A stretch of DNA of 32,534 bases from Acidobacteriota bacterium (GTDB lineage: Bacteria > Acidobacteriota > Terriglobia > 2-12-FULL-54-10): the NCBI GenBank assembly GCA_022567475.1, contig JADFGZ010000006.1, forward strand, positions 1 through 32,534, in the 5' to 3' direction. This document shows positions 1-9,473 of this stretch, piece by piece; within the stretch, counting starts at the first letter, position 1; each line of letters starts with the position of its first letter. The position numbers were made by a program, and so were the translations under genes. The notes under the pieces were generated by a model. That model was not told the origin of the DNA and did not search any database. It saw only the letters and a list, made by a program, of their open reading frames with translations.

Positions 1-1
1 T

Positions 2-1888
2 TCCGACCAGGTCGCCAACTGGATTCAGTTCGCGCTCTCGACACCTGTAGTGCTCTGGGGCGGTTGGCCTTTCTTCCAGCGTTGCTGGGCTTCGTTCGTC
101 TACCGCAGCCTGAACATGTTCACGCTCATCGCCATCGGCACCGGGACGGCCTACACATACAGCGTGGTCGCCACGCTCTCGCCGGGGATTTTCCCGCAGG
201 CGTTCCGGGGCGAGGGCGGGGAAGTAGCGGTGTACTTTGAAGCGGCCGCGGTGATTACCACGCTGGTCCTTCTGGGGCAGGTGCTCGAAAACCGCGCCCG
301 CAGCCGGACATCGAGCGCCATCAAGGCTCTCCTGGGTCTCGCGCCGAAGACGGCCCGCCTGCTGGGTGACGACGGGACCGAGCAGGACATCCCGCTGGAC
401 CGTGTCCAGGTCGGGAATCGCCTCCGGGTCCGCCCCGGAGAGAAGGTGCCCGTGGATGGCGTGGTTGTTGAGGGAAAAAGCGCTGTCGATGAATCCATGG
501 TCACCGGCGAGCCGATTCCTGCGGAGAAGGCTGAGGGAAGCCGCGTGGTCGGCGGCACCATCAATGGCACGGGCGGCCTGGTGATGCGGGCCGAGCGCGT
601 CGGCAGTGACACATTGCTCGCCCAAATCGTCCGCATGGTGAGCGAGGCCCAGCGCACGCGCGCGCCGATCCAGCGGCTGGCGGATGTTGTGGCCTCCTAC
701 TTTGTGCCCGCCGTGGTGGCGGTCGCCGTAATCACCTTCATCGTCTGGAGCTTGGTGGGGCCGGAGCCGCGCATGGCCTACGCGCTGCTCAGCGCCGTGG
801 CCGTGCTCATCATTGCGTGCCCTTGCGCGCTGGGACTGGCTACGCCGATGTCCATCATGGTGGGGACCGGGCGAGGCGCGGGGGCGGGCGTGCTGATCCG
901 GAACGCGGAAGCTCTGGAAATCCTGGAAAAAGTGGACACGCTGGTGGTGGACAAGACGGGTACGCTGACCGAGGGCAAGCCTCGTCTCGCCTCCGTAGCG
1001 GCTTTGGAGGGATGGAGTGAAGAAGAGGTCCTGCGCCTGGCAGCCAGCCTGGAGCGGGGAAGCGAGCATCCCCTGGCGGCGGCTATCCTGGCGGGCGCGC
1101 GGGAAAAGGGAGTGAAACTCTCCGCTGCCGGTGACTTCCAGTCGGTGACGGGGAAGGGCGTTACGGGAACGGTTGACGGACGGAAGCTAGTCCTGGGCAA
1201 CCGCAAGCTGCTCGAAGAAATGGGCGCCGATGTCGGGGTATTGGGTGACCGCGCCGAGGCGCTGCGCCGTGACGGTCAGACGGTGATGTTTCTCGCTGTC
1301 GATGGCCGCGCGGCGGGACTTGTGAGCGTGGCCGACCCGATCAAGGAAACGACGCTGGAAGCGATCCGGATGCTGCACGCAGAAGGGATCCGCATCGAGA
1401 TGCTCAGCGGGGACAACCAGACCACGGCGGAGGCCGTGGCGCGAAAGCTGGGAATCGATGAGGTGAGAGCGGAGGTTTTGCCGGAACAAAAAAGCCAGGA
1501 GGTCAAGCGGCTACAGGCTGAGGGGCGCATCGTGGCTATGGCCGGGGACGGCATCAACGACGCACCGGCCCTCGCCCAGGCGCACGTCGGAATCGCAATG
1601 GGCACCGGGACCGATATTGCGATGGAGAGCGCCGGGGTGACGCTGGTGAAGGGCGACCTGCGAGGCATTGTGCGCGCGAGGCGTCTGAGCCGGGGCACGA
1701 TGCGCAACATCCGCCAGAATCTTTTCTTCGCGTTTATTTATAACTCGGTGGGGATTCCCATAGCGGCGGGCGTGCTCTATCCTGTTTTTGGATTGCTGCT
1801 CAGCCCCATTTTCGCCAGCGTCGCCATGACGTTCAGTTCCGTTTCCGTCATCACCAACGCCCTGCGCCTGCGCAAGCTGGACCTGTAA
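2..1888 (+). CDS. copA: Copper-type heavy-metal-translocating P-type ATPase (P1B), 5' truncated by window edge
   Basis: Frame is open from base 2 ([25 protein letters not shown]...). Contains [31 protein letters not shown] and [10 protein letters not shown] motifs of P1B ATPases. Confidence 0.93.
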   Translation, partial: SDQVANWIQFALSTPVVLWGGWPFFQRCWASFVYRSLNMFTLIAIGTGTAYTYSVVATLSPGIFPQAFRGEGGEVAVYFEAAAVITTLVLLGQVLENRARSRTSSAIKALLGLAPKTARLLGDDGTEQDIPLDRVQVGNRLRVRPGEKVPVDGVVVEGKSAVDESMVTGEPIPAEKAEGSRVVGGTINGTGGLVMRAERVGSDTLLAQIVRMVSEAQRTRAPIQRLADVVASYFVPAVVAVAVITFIVWSLVGPEPRMAYALLSAVAVLIIACPCALGLATPMSIMVGTGRGAGAGVLIRNAEALEILEKVDTLVVDKTGTLTEGKPRLASVAALEGWSEEEVLRLAASLERGSEHPLAAAILAGAREKGVKLSAAGDFQSVTGKGVTGTVDGRKLVLGNRKLLEEMGADVGVLGDRAEALRRDGQTVMFLAVDGRAAGLVSVADPIKETTLEAIRMLHAEGIRIEMLSGDNQTTAEAVARKLGIDEVRAEVLPEQKSQEVKRLQAEGRIVAMAGDGINDAPALAQAHVGIAMGTGTDIAMESAGVTLVKGDLRGIVRARRLSRGTMRNIRQNLFFAFIYNSVGIPIAAGVLYPVFGLLLSPIFASVAMTFSSVSVITNALRLRKLDL

Positions 1889-1941
1889 TCGCCATGTGAT
1901 TGTGGAAGGCGGCGTGCCGGGATTGGGCTCGACGGAAAATG

Positions 1942-2679
1942 CTACTGCTGGATAGCCTCGGCGTAGGCAAGAACGGCGCGCGGATAATCCCGGCTGGAGC
2001 CGTAGTATCTTCCCAGCGCTTTCGCGTGGCCTTCATGCCAGCCGTGTTTCACCAGGAAATTGGCGGCGCTGAAAATGGCGTCGTGGATGTCGAAAGGGTT
2101 CACGAGGCTGTCCCCGTTCCCGTCATAACCGAAATTCTCAACCGACTGAGGAAGAAACTGCGCCGGGCCCAGCGCCCCGCCATAAGAGCCCTGGATTTCG
2201 AAGCAGTCGCTGTTGATGTTCCGGCAATAAGCGGCCAGCGACGCCAAATTATCGCCCGCCCATTTCCACCGTTTTTCCTCTTCGCGCCGCATCAGGGAAG
2301 TGTAGAAGATGTTAAAGGTGGTATAGCTTCCGGTGTTCTTGCCGAAGTTGCTCTCCAGGCCCAGTAATGCGGCGATCACTTCTTTGGGAACGCCGAATTT
2401 CTCCTCCGCTGCCAGCAGCGGGTCGTGATGCTGGAGGAGAAAGTCCTTTCCTCGTTTCACCGACGCCGGCGAGACCAGACGGGCGATGATTTTGTCCCAG
2501 TCGATTTTCCGGGGCTGCACGATTCGCGTCGGGTAGAGTTTCAGGCGGGGGTCCTGGAAGAACGCCTCGGCCTCCTGGCGCGAAAAGCCGTTACTGACGA
2601 GCTGCGACAGCACGTAGTCCATGCGTTCACTGGACTGGGGAGCCAGCGCAAGAAATACGGCAAAGACCGCGGGAAGCAT
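1942..2679 (-). CDS. MltB-like lytic murein transglycosylase (SLT_2 type)
   Basis: ORF 1942..2793; start more likely ATG at 2679 (MLPAVFAVFLALAPQ signal-like, AGGAA upstream). Motifs GVPKEVIAALLGLESNFGKNTGSY, GALGPAQFLPQSVENFGYDGNGDSLVNPFDIHDAIFSAANFL. Confidence 0.85.
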   Translation of the reverse strand: MLPAVFAVFLALAPQSSERMDYVLSQLVSNGFSRQEAEAFFQDPRLKLYPTRIVQPRKIDWDKIIARLVSPASVKRGKDFLLQHHDPLLAAEEKFGVPKEVIAALLGLESNFGKNTGSYTTFNIFYTSLMRREEEKRWKWAGDNLASLAAYCRNINSDCFEIQGSYGGALGPAQFLPQSVENFGYDGNGDSLVNPFDIHDAIFSAANFLVKHGWHEGHAKALGRYYGSSRDYPRAVLAYAEAIQQ

Positions 2680-2843
2680 CAGGTGAGTTCCTTTTTGGGA
2701 TATCCGCTCGGTTTGTATTGTAACGGCAATGATAAAAAAGGGAAGGGCTTTCCGTCTGAAAATATCAGATCGGCGGGTTACTACTTTGCTCACGTTGCTC
2801 GAATGGCAGCGGGCGTTTCGGCGCTTTCTACCCGGACTCGGCG

Positions 2844-4289
2844 TTAGCTTCCGGACGTCGGTTTGGTAACGCCTTGTTTCGGCTCAGACTGCCCCTGAAA
2901 GCCGACGCGCTCGAGTTGCTTCCAGCTCACGTCTCCCCGCAGGTACTGCCACGTGCCCTGGAGGCGCCAGAGCATGTGCAGTTGCCGGTACGGGAAATGT
3001 TCGAAGAAGCAGAAAAGAATCATGCGAGCCACGTCGCGCCAGTCGTTGTATCGCCGGAAGGTGATTTCCTCCTGCAGGACAGAGCCGATCGAGATCAGAG
3101 TGGCGAATGCGTAGCCGAAAATCAGGAATTGGATGAAAAATTCCCAGCGCAGAACTCCCAGCAGGGCGGCAAGAAAAATCGTCGTGTACCCGACCACTTC
3201 AATGACCGGAGCCAGCAGCTCGAACAGCCAGTGATACGGGATCGCCAGCAAGCCCAGTCGCCCGTAGCGCGGGTTGAAAATCATGTCGCGATTTTTCCAG
3301 AGCACGTCGAACATCCCGACCTGCCACCGGGCCCGCTGATGGGCGAGAGACTTCAGGGTAGACGGCACTTCGGTCCAGCACACCGGGTCCGGGATAAAGC
3401 CGATATGGTAGTGCTGTTTTTTCTCGCGCAAATAACGGTGCAGCCGGACGATCAGGTCCAAGTCCTCTCCGATAGCGGAAGACCTGTATCCGCCGATTGC
3501 CTTCACCAGATCGCGGCGGAATATCCCGAAGGCTCCAGAGATGAGCAGCAGCATGTTGAAGTGCGCCCATCCCTCCCGGCCGATCAGAAACGCCCGGAGG
3601 TACTCAATCACCTGAATGATTTCCAGCCACCGCTTCGGCAGCCGCACCTCCCGCAAGATTCCACCCTCGACGCGCGAGCCATTGACTGCGCGCACGATTC
3701 CCCCGACGGCGACTACGTTCTTGGGGTCGCGCAAAATGGGCACCATCATGCGCAGCAGCGCGTCTTGCTCCAAAACGGCGTCCGCGTCCAGAATGCAGAG
3801 ATAGGGACTCGATGCGGCGTTGATTCCCGCATTGACCGCATCGGCTTTGTTGCCGCCCGCTTCCTTGTCCAGCACCAGTAACTGCGGGTAATTCTGGCTC
3901 ATGTAGACCGCGCGAACCGGCTTCGTCTGAATCTCCGGGACGTAGAGTGCCTCGGTGCGAAGCAGTTGGAAGTGGTCCATGAGTTTCTCAAGCGTCCGGT
4001 CCGTTGAGCCGTCGTTGATCACGATGACTTCCAGCTCCGAATAATCCAGGCGCAGCAGCGAGCCTACCGAGTCCACAATCATCATTTCTTCATTGTGCGC
4101 CGGCACAAGCAGAGAAATCGGCGGGGCGAACGGAGAAGCCTTCAGGTGTTCCAAGCGGGTGGTGGCCAGCAGGCGCTGGTGCCGTATGTTGACGAAAATT
4201 GCAACGACCAGCAGAAGTAAATACACCATGTTCGAGAGGAGGTAGTAGAAGAACAAGGTGTAGTTGGAGATATTCAGAAACTCGTACAT
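2844..4289 (-). CDS. Membrane-bound processive family 2 glycosyltransferase (poly-GlcNAc/cellulose synthase-like)
   Basis: N-terminal TM, LLVPAHNEE, VINDGSTD, ILDADAVLE, GEDLDLIVRLHRY and QRARWQVG (QxxRW), plus C-terminal TM segments. Confidence 0.88.
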   Translation of the reverse strand: MYEFLNISNYTLFFYYLLSNMVYLLLLVVAIFVNIRHQRLLATTRLEHLKASPFAPPISLLVPAHNEEMMIVDSVGSLLRLDYSELEVIVINDGSTDRTLEKLMDHFQLLRTEALYVPEIQTKPVRAVYMSQNYPQLLVLDKEAGGNKADAVNAGINAASSPYLCILDADAVLEQDALLRMMVPILRDPKNVVAVGGIVRAVNGSRVEGGILREVRLPKRWLEIIQVIEYLRAFLIGREGWAHFNMLLLISGAFGIFRRDLVKAIGGYRSSAIGEDLDLIVRLHRYLREKKQHYHIGFIPDPVCWTEVPSTLKSLAHQRARWQVGMFDVLWKNRDMIFNPRYGRLGLLAIPYHWLFELLAPVIEVVGYTTIFLAALLGVLRWEFFIQFLIFGYAFATLISIGSVLQEEITFRRYNDWRDVARMILFCFFEHFPYRQLHMLWRLQGTWQYLRGDVSWKQLERVGFQGQSEPKQGVTKPTSGS

Positions 4290-5662
4290 CAGGCGTGTAC
4301 CGTGTCGTACTCCGGTAAAGGCGACTCACTGCGCAGTTGGTGAACCAGCCATCTGATGACGCGTTGTTGGCGCGGGGCCTTTGCCGCCGTGTTGAGGGTT
4401 TCCAGTTGTGGCAGCAGTCGCGTTTCGCCCGAGCGTGCCAACAGCCGTGCCATCGCCACGCGCACATGTCCGTTGGCGTGGTGCGCCAGGGCATCCAGCA
4501 ACAGGCGGTGCGTGCCGGCTTGCAGCGCTGTCAGGAGCACCGATTCTGCCGTGCTGCGCTGCTTGGGGTCCGCCAGCGCATCCAGCAGCCGCAGGATGCA
4601 GCCGGATCGCTCCAGTTCTGAAACCAGCGCTTGCATCGCGTAGCGGTCGCCTCGCTGCTGTACCAGCCCGAGGATCTCTTGTACGTATGACTCCAACCGG
4701 GCGAGCGCGGCCGCCGAACGCAGCCGGACATACCGGTTGGAGTCGCACAGAGTTTCGATCAAAACCGGGATGGTGCGCACATCGCGCAACTCGCCCAAAG
4801 CCACCACTGCCCGCAGCCGCACGAACCATTCCTGATCCGTAGCCAGGTTGGCCAAAACCATCAGCGCTTGCTGGGGCCTGGCCTGGCCCAGCGCCCTCGC
4901 CGCCGAAGCCCGCACCTCTGCCAACGGGTCGGAGGCCAGCATCTGGAGGTCGTCTCCCAGTTCAGGCGTAGCCACCTCTGCCAGCACGCGCGCCAGCATC
5001 GGACGGAATGCATCCTCTGCCTTAGGCACATAAGACAGTAACACCGAAGGGCGGCGACGGCAGCAAGAAAACAGCGCGTTCTGCAGGACCGCAGTGGGTG
5101 CATGCAGCGAACCTCGGGTGATGCGGTCGAGAATGGGAACAGCCGCTTGGGACACGCCGGTTTGTCCCAGCGCTTGGATTGCGGCCACGCGCGTTTCCGC
5201 GCCAGGGTCGTCGAGCGCTTCCGTCAATGCGGGGATCACTTCCGGAGTCCTCATGCGGCCGAGCGCCACCATGGCCTGTCGGCGCTTCCAGCCGCGCAAA
5301 TGGCGGGATTCGTAGATCCGCCGGTCCAGCAGGCCGCTGGTCCGCAGAAACCGCCGCAGCCGTTTGGCCCGCGCACGGGGAGCGACTTCCAACTGGTCGA
5401 GCAGGATCGTCTCGACGATGTCGCAATCCAGTTCATTAAACCGCCAGTGCTCAATGGGGACTCGGCCATCGAGCAGGGCATCCCATTGTTTGCGAATGGC
5501 GATGGTATGTTCTTCTCGCGTTCGGATTTGGCGGCGGCGATAAGCGCGCCGCACCAGGATGTAAGCGAACAGAACACCGATGCTCGCCAGCGATGCGAAG
5601 ATGGCGTTCACCAGAAATCCCGAAGGTCCGAGTTGTTCTATCCAACTAAAAGCGGAACCCAT
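4289..5662 (-). CDS. HEAT-repeat protein with N-terminal TM segment
   Basis: Repeated HEAT units (ALGRMRTPEVIPALTEALDDPGAETRVAAIQALGQTG; ASDPLAEVRASAARALGQARPQQALMVL; VVALGELRDVRTIPVLIETLCDSNRYVRLRSAAALARL). Stop/start overlap with the downstream GT. Confidence 0.85.
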   Translation of the reverse strand: MGSAFSWIEQLGPSGFLVNAIFASLASIGVLFAYILVRRAYRRRQIRTREEHTIAIRKQWDALLDGRVPIEHWRFNELDCDIVETILLDQLEVAPRARAKRLRRFLRTSGLLDRRIYESRHLRGWKRRQAMVALGRMRTPEVIPALTEALDDPGAETRVAAIQALGQTGVSQAAVPILDRITRGSLHAPTAVLQNALFSCCRRRPSVLLSYVPKAEDAFRPMLARVLAEVATPELGDDLQMLASDPLAEVRASAARALGQARPQQALMVLANLATDQEWFVRLRAVVALGELRDVRTIPVLIETLCDSNRYVRLRSAAALARLESYVQEILGLVQQRGDRYAMQALVSELERSGCILRLLDALADPKQRSTAESVLLTALQAGTHRLLLDALAHHANGHVRVAMARLLARSGETRLLPQLETLNTAAKAPRQQRVIRWLVHQLRSESPLPEYDTVHA

Positions 5663-6890
5663 AACTGAACCCTATGCTGGTTTGACTGCGGTCTTGCGAG
5701 CGGTCCTGATACAGCGTGTAGAAGGTGACGTCCTGCAAAGGCGTAATCTGGTAGCGAGCGCCTCCACCGAAAGTACGCGCCGAGAAGCGGCCAATCTGGT
5801 CCGCGAGCGCGAAGTTTTCCGTGCCCGCTCCGTAAAAGGCGTGAGCGGTGAGCCGCTGATGTACGGGGAAGCTCAGGCGCATTGAGCCGGAAGGTCGCCA
5901 TTCGGCTGCGGTGGCGGAGAAGCGGCTGCGTGCGGCCGTAACCTGCAATGACACGATCCAGTCGCTCGGCAAGTAGAAGGACACGCGGGGCGTAAGCGCC
6001 AGCACGCGGGCGTCACTGAACCACAACCACTGCTGCCGGTAGGACGTCTCAACCCCGCGCAGCAGCCCCCGGCTGGCTACTTGGAATCCATGGCCGTACT
6101 CGAAAAAGCTTTCGCCCTTGGGAGTGATTCCATTGTGGCGGCCGGCGCCGCCGCCGACGGTTAAGGTGTCGTTCGGACTCAGCCGGTAACTGCCGCTGGC
6201 GAGGAACCGCAAGGCGTCCTGCCCGAAGCGGTGCTGAAAATTCCCTGTAAAACTGGTCGTCCACCGAGAACTGAACTGTGAGCGCAGGCTGAGTGTGGCG
6301 GCCTGGGCGTCTTCGGCAAAATTGAACCGGTCAAAGTCAGTTCCAAAACGAAATTCGTGGCGGGGTTCTTCTTCCAGCGAAACCAGCCCGGCCCGCGCCT
6401 GGGCGTTCCCAGGATCGTGCCGCAGAGCCTCGCGGAATGATGCGCTCGCTTCTTTCCTGCGTCCCAGAGACCGGAGATTACGGCCTCGGCGGATATGAAC
6501 GTCCGGACGCTGTGGCTCGTACTGACGGGCGCGATCCAGCAGGATCAAGGCTTCGTCAAAGCGTTGCTGCCAGGACAGCAGGTCGGCCAACCCCAGCAGC
6601 ATGTCTACATCGTTGGGAACGGCGGCCAGTACTAGACGGTACTCGTCTTCCGCCTCTGACCAGCGGTTTGACCAAGCCAGCAACCTCGCGCGCCACCCGC
6701 GTGCCTCCAGGTCCTGATGAACCTCTGCAAGCCGGCTTTCGGCGATGGCGAGGGCGGCATTATTATCTTTGTTATCAATTAGTTCGCGAATTTGTGCCTG
6801 CCAGTCCCGTTGCAACTGCTGTGCGGCAACCGGCAACACGCAAAGCAACCCCAGGGTGGCCAGCATCGTTAGCGAGGGGAGATTTTTCAT
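5646..6890 (-). CDS. TPR-containing YaiO-like outer-membrane beta-barrel protein
   Basis: Signal peptide MKNLPSLTMLATLGLLCVLPVAAQQ, TPR-like helical repeats, then alternating aromatic/polar beta-strands ending YTLYQDRSQDRSQTSIGFSYGFRF (C-terminal F). Overlaps HEAT ORF by 17 nt. Confidence 0.78.
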   Translation of the reverse strand: MKNLPSLTMLATLGLLCVLPVAAQQLQRDWQAQIRELIDNKDNNAALAIAESRLAEVHQDLEARGWRARLLAWSNRWSEAEDEYRLVLAAVPNDVDMLLGLADLLSWQQRFDEALILLDRARQYEPQRPDVHIRRGRNLRSLGRRKEASASFREALRHDPGNAQARAGLVSLEEEPRHEFRFGTDFDRFNFAEDAQAATLSLRSQFSSRWTTSFTGNFQHRFGQDALRFLASGSYRLSPNDTLTVGGGAGRHNGITPKGESFFEYGHGFQVASRGLLRGVETSYRQQWLWFSDARVLALTPRVSFYLPSDWIVSLQVTAARSRFSATAAEWRPSGSMRLSFPVHQRLTAHAFYGAGTENFALADQIGRFSARTFGGGARYQITPLQDVTFYTLYQDRSQDRSQTSIGFSYGFRF

Positions 6891-6991
6891 TTGATTTGCC
6901 TTCTGTCTTTAAAGCCCGCAGGCTATTAAGAACAATTCACCTTACATTTAGTACTATGAGTTCCAGGCTAAATAGAGTCAATAAAGGGGAA

Positions 6992-7010
6992 GTCCCGATT
7001 TTATCGGGAC
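6992..7010. other. Perfect 8-bp hairpin (GTCCCGAT-TTT-ATCGGGAC)
   Basis: Inverted repeat 6992-6999 / 7003-7010, in the leader of the leftward operon. Confidence 0.7.
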
Positions 7011-7059
7011 CTTTATGCTATAGGCACTTTCGTTGCAACTTACTCGTGTAACAAAGCAA

Positions 7060-7170
7060 GCCGCGACCGCTCTGCGGCCCATAGCCTTTCGGTGATGCAC
7101 CCTCCCGTGACTAAAGCACAGGAGGGTAGGCCGACAGGGAGAGGTGAAGCCGTGGAGACTAAAGGCAGCC
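7060..7170. ncRNA. Candidate structured RNA or mobile-element terminus; strand and class unknown
   Basis: Nested complementarity: GCCGC 7060-7064/GCGGC 7074-7078; GCCTTT 7084-7089/AAAGGC 7161-7166; TCGG 7089-7092/CCGA 7131-7134; ACCCTCC 7099-7105/GGAGGGT 7121-7127 with inner GTG/CAC. GACTAAAG occurs twice. Confidence 0.4.
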
Positions 7171-7235
7171 TTTTCTCAATTGTCGCCGATGATCGAATTT
7201 TTATGCGGTTCGGTAGTAAACTAATAGCCGCACAT

Positions 7236-7261
7236 GTTTTTGAAGACTGTTTTTGAAGACT
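7236..7261. repeat. 13-bp perfect tandem duplication (GTTTTTGAAGACT x2)
   Basis: 7236-7248 and 7249-7261 are identical. Confidence 0.9.
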
Positions 7262-7608
7262 ATGGAGAAGTGGCGGGAGGAGTGAACGGTATCGGAGGCG
7301 AAGGTTCCCGCCGCGTGGTGCATGGGAATCAGTCCAAGGTGGCGCGGAACGGGCGTGCATACTGTTTGCAACAGCTTTTTTCCCAGGCAGGCGTTCTGGA
7401 CTCAAGTAGCCGCTGGGTAAAGGGGTTGGCTGGCGAGATTGCTGCAAGCTGCAACAATGGATGCGAATGAAAGATTGCCCGAATTGGTCCGCAGGCTTGA
7501 CCCGCCCGGATAGAGCGATTAGAATCTGTCGCTTCGCTTCATAATGTCGGTGTAATGTATATGCATTAGGTCTCAAGGATGAAATTTGCTCCGGAAGGAA
7601 CGTGCGGT

Positions 7609-7635
7609 TGGCGCCAGCAATTGAGGCTGGCGCCA
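7609..7635 (+). promoter_or_regulatory. Perfect 10-bp hairpin in the acpP 5' leader
   Basis: TGGCGCCAGC (7609-7618), 7-nt loop, GCTGGCGCCA (7626-7635), 60 nt before acpP ATG. Confidence 0.65.
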
Positions 7636-7694
7636 TCGGCTTGGCTCCTGCCGGTTGCCGGGACTTCGAGAATTAGAAAAAAGAGGGAGGGGGC

Positions 7695-7934
7695 ATGGCC
7701 TCTGTTGAAGAGAAAGTAAAGCAGATTATCGTGGAGCAACTTGGGGTTGACGAGGCGGAGGTGACACCCACCGCTTCCTTCGTTGACGATTTGGGAGCCG
7801 ATTCGCTGGATACTGTGGAGTTGGTGATGGCCTTGGAAGAAGCTTTTGAAATCGATATCCCCGATGATGCTGCCGAGAAGATATTGACGGTCAAGCAGGC
7901 TACAGAATACATCCAGACGCATGCAAAGGCTTGA
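7695..7934 (+). CDS. acpP: Acyl carrier protein
   Basis: 79 aa; [30 protein letters not shown] with the phosphopantetheine serine motif DSLD; purine-rich RBS. Confidence 0.97.
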   Translation: MASVEEKVKQIIVEQLGVDEAEVTPTASFVDDLGADSLDTVELVMALEEAFEIDIPDDAAEKILTVKQATEYIQTHAKA

Positions 7935-8187
7935 ACCGATCTGCGCTCCGCCAGTGATGGATCTACAGTCCGGAGATCGGTGGGTCGCCAGATTGCGGAA
8001 TCGCTGCTTCGATAGTTCGCTGGTTCGATAGTTCAATGCTTCAAGGGACCGGCTGATCCTGCAGAGCAGCCGTCCAGGCGCGCGTAATCGAGGAGCAAGG
8101 ACGCCGGTGGCAGGAACTCGCCGGGGCTGGCCGGTTGCAACCACCGTCCGGCAAGTTGCAGTTTCCCGGAGAGAAGGAGCAAGCAAG

Positions 8188-9429
8188 TTGGCCAAACGAG
8201 TTGTCGTTACAGGAGTGGGCTTGGTCTCGGCTTTAGGGGTCGGGACGGAACAGACTTGGCAAGCTGTTCTACAAGGCCAGCCGGGCATCGCGCCCATCAC
8301 GCACTTTGATACAACGCAATTTTCCTGCAAAATAGCCGGTGAAGTCAAAGGGTTCGACCCGCTCCAGTTTATTGCAAAAAAAGAAGTGAAAAAGATGGGG
8401 CTGTTTATTCAGTATGCCCTGCCAGCCTCCGATTTTGCCCTGCAACAAGCAGGCCTGAAAATTACCCCCTCGATTGCCGAGCGCACGGGAGTTTTTATTG
8501 GCTCAGGGATCGGAGGGTTTGATGTGATTGAGCGCGAGCACAGCGCTCTGCTGGCTGGGGGGCCGCGAAAGATTTCGCCTTTTTTCATTCCGGCCACCAT
8601 CGTGAATCTGGCGGCGGGGCAGGTTTCTATCCGGCACGGCGCCAAGGGTCCGAACTCCGCTCCCTGTACCGCCTGCTCCTCCGGCGCTCACGCCGTCGGG
8701 GATGCCTTCAAGCTGATTTCCCGTTGTGAGGCGGACGTCATGATCTGCGGCGGCACAGAGGCCGCCATTACTCCGCTGTCGGTTGGCGGTTTCGCTTCCA
8801 TGCGTGCTCTCTCCACCCGCAACGACGAGCCGGCCCGGGCCAGCCGCCCCTTCGACAAAACCCGGGATGGATTCATCATCGGCGAGGGCGCCGGCATTCT
8901 GGTGCTGGAGGACCTGGAGTTTGCCCGCAAGCGCGGAGCCCGCATTCTGGCCGAGGTGGTCGGCTACGGCATGTCCGGAGATGCTTTTCATATCACTCAG
9001 CCCTCCGAAAACGGTGACGGCGCCTACCGGGTGATGAGCAACACGCTGGCCGACGCCCAGGTGAGCCCGGAGCAAGTGAAGTGCATCAATGCCCACGGCA
9101 CCTCGACGCCGTTTAACGACAAGCTGGAAACGATGGCGATCCGGCGCTTGTTCGGAGAGCACGCTGATCAAGTGGCTGTCAGCTCCACCAAGTCCATGAC
9201 AGGACACTTGCTCGGCGGGGCCGGAGGATTGGAAGCCGGCTTTGCCGTGCTGACCCTCCGGGATCAAATCATCCCCCCGACCATCAATTACGAAACGCCG
9301 GACCCGGAATGCGACCTCGATTATGTTCCCAACCAAGCCCGCCCGAGCCAACTGGAATATGTCCTCAGCAACTCCTTCGGATTTGGAGGGACCAACGCCT
9401 CCTTGCTGTTTAAGCGCTACGCGGAGTAA
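8188..9429 (+). CDS. fabF: 3-oxoacyl-ACP synthase II
   Basis: KRVVVTGVGLVSALG, PCTACSSGAHAVGDA, NAHGTSTPFND, SSTKSMTGHLLGGAGG, NSFGFGGTNASL. TTG start at 8188 after GAGAAGGAG preferred over ORF start 8107. Confidence 0.95.
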   Translation: MAKRVVVTGVGLVSALGVGTEQTWQAVLQGQPGIAPITHFDTTQFSCKIAGEVKGFDPLQFIAKKEVKKMGLFIQYALPASDFALQQAGLKITPSIAERTGVFIGSGIGGFDVIEREHSALLAGGPRKISPFFIPATIVNLAAGQVSIRHGAKGPNSAPCTACSSGAHAVGDAFKLISRCEADVMICGGTEAAITPLSVGGFASMRALSTRNDEPARASRPFDKTRDGFIIGEGAGILVLEDLEFARKRGARILAEVVGYGMSGDAFHITQPSENGDGAYRVMSNTLADAQVSPEQVKCINAHGTSTPFNDKLETMAIRRLFGEHADQVAVSSTKSMTGHLLGGAGGLEAGFAVLTLRDQIIPPTINYETPDPECDLDYVPNQARPSQLEYVLSNSFGFGGTNASLLFKRYAE

Positions 9430-9443
9430 AGGCACAAGCCTTT
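9428..9443 (+). terminator. Weak terminator-like hairpin overlapping the fabF stop
   Basis: AAAGGC-ACAA-GCCTTT followed by a short T run. Confidence 0.3.
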
Positions 9444-9473
9444 TGCTCGTCTAAATCAATTGGGAAAACCCCT

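Noticed and set aside
151-1710. Minus-strand ORFs inside the P-type ATPase gene
   Set aside because: GC-rich antisense shadow ORFs of a well-supported CDS; no motifs.
2874-3881. 335-aa plus-strand ORF antisense to the GT2 gene
   Set aside because: Shadow ORF; the minus-strand protein has complete GT2 motifs.
6976-6989. 14-bp exact match AGTCAATAAAGGGG also found at 19836-19849
   Set aside because: A 14-mer match is expected by chance at about this frequency in a 32 kb window; flanks do not extend.
7060-7170. Assignment as a c-di-GMP, cobalamin or Moco riboswitch
   Set aside because: No GGGCAAACC, cobalamin-box or other diagnostic core could be aligned with confidence; kept only as an unclassified structured candidate.
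7040-7636. 198-aa minus-strand ORF in the long intergenic region
   Set aside because: Low-complexity Ser/Pro/Arg/Leu-rich translation with no recognisable motif; overlaps hairpins and the acpP leader; treated as spurious.
8008-8034. TTCGATAGTTC direct repeat with 16-bp period upstream of fabF
   Set aside because: Only two copies, not regularly spaced with further units; not a CRISPR or convincing regulatory site.
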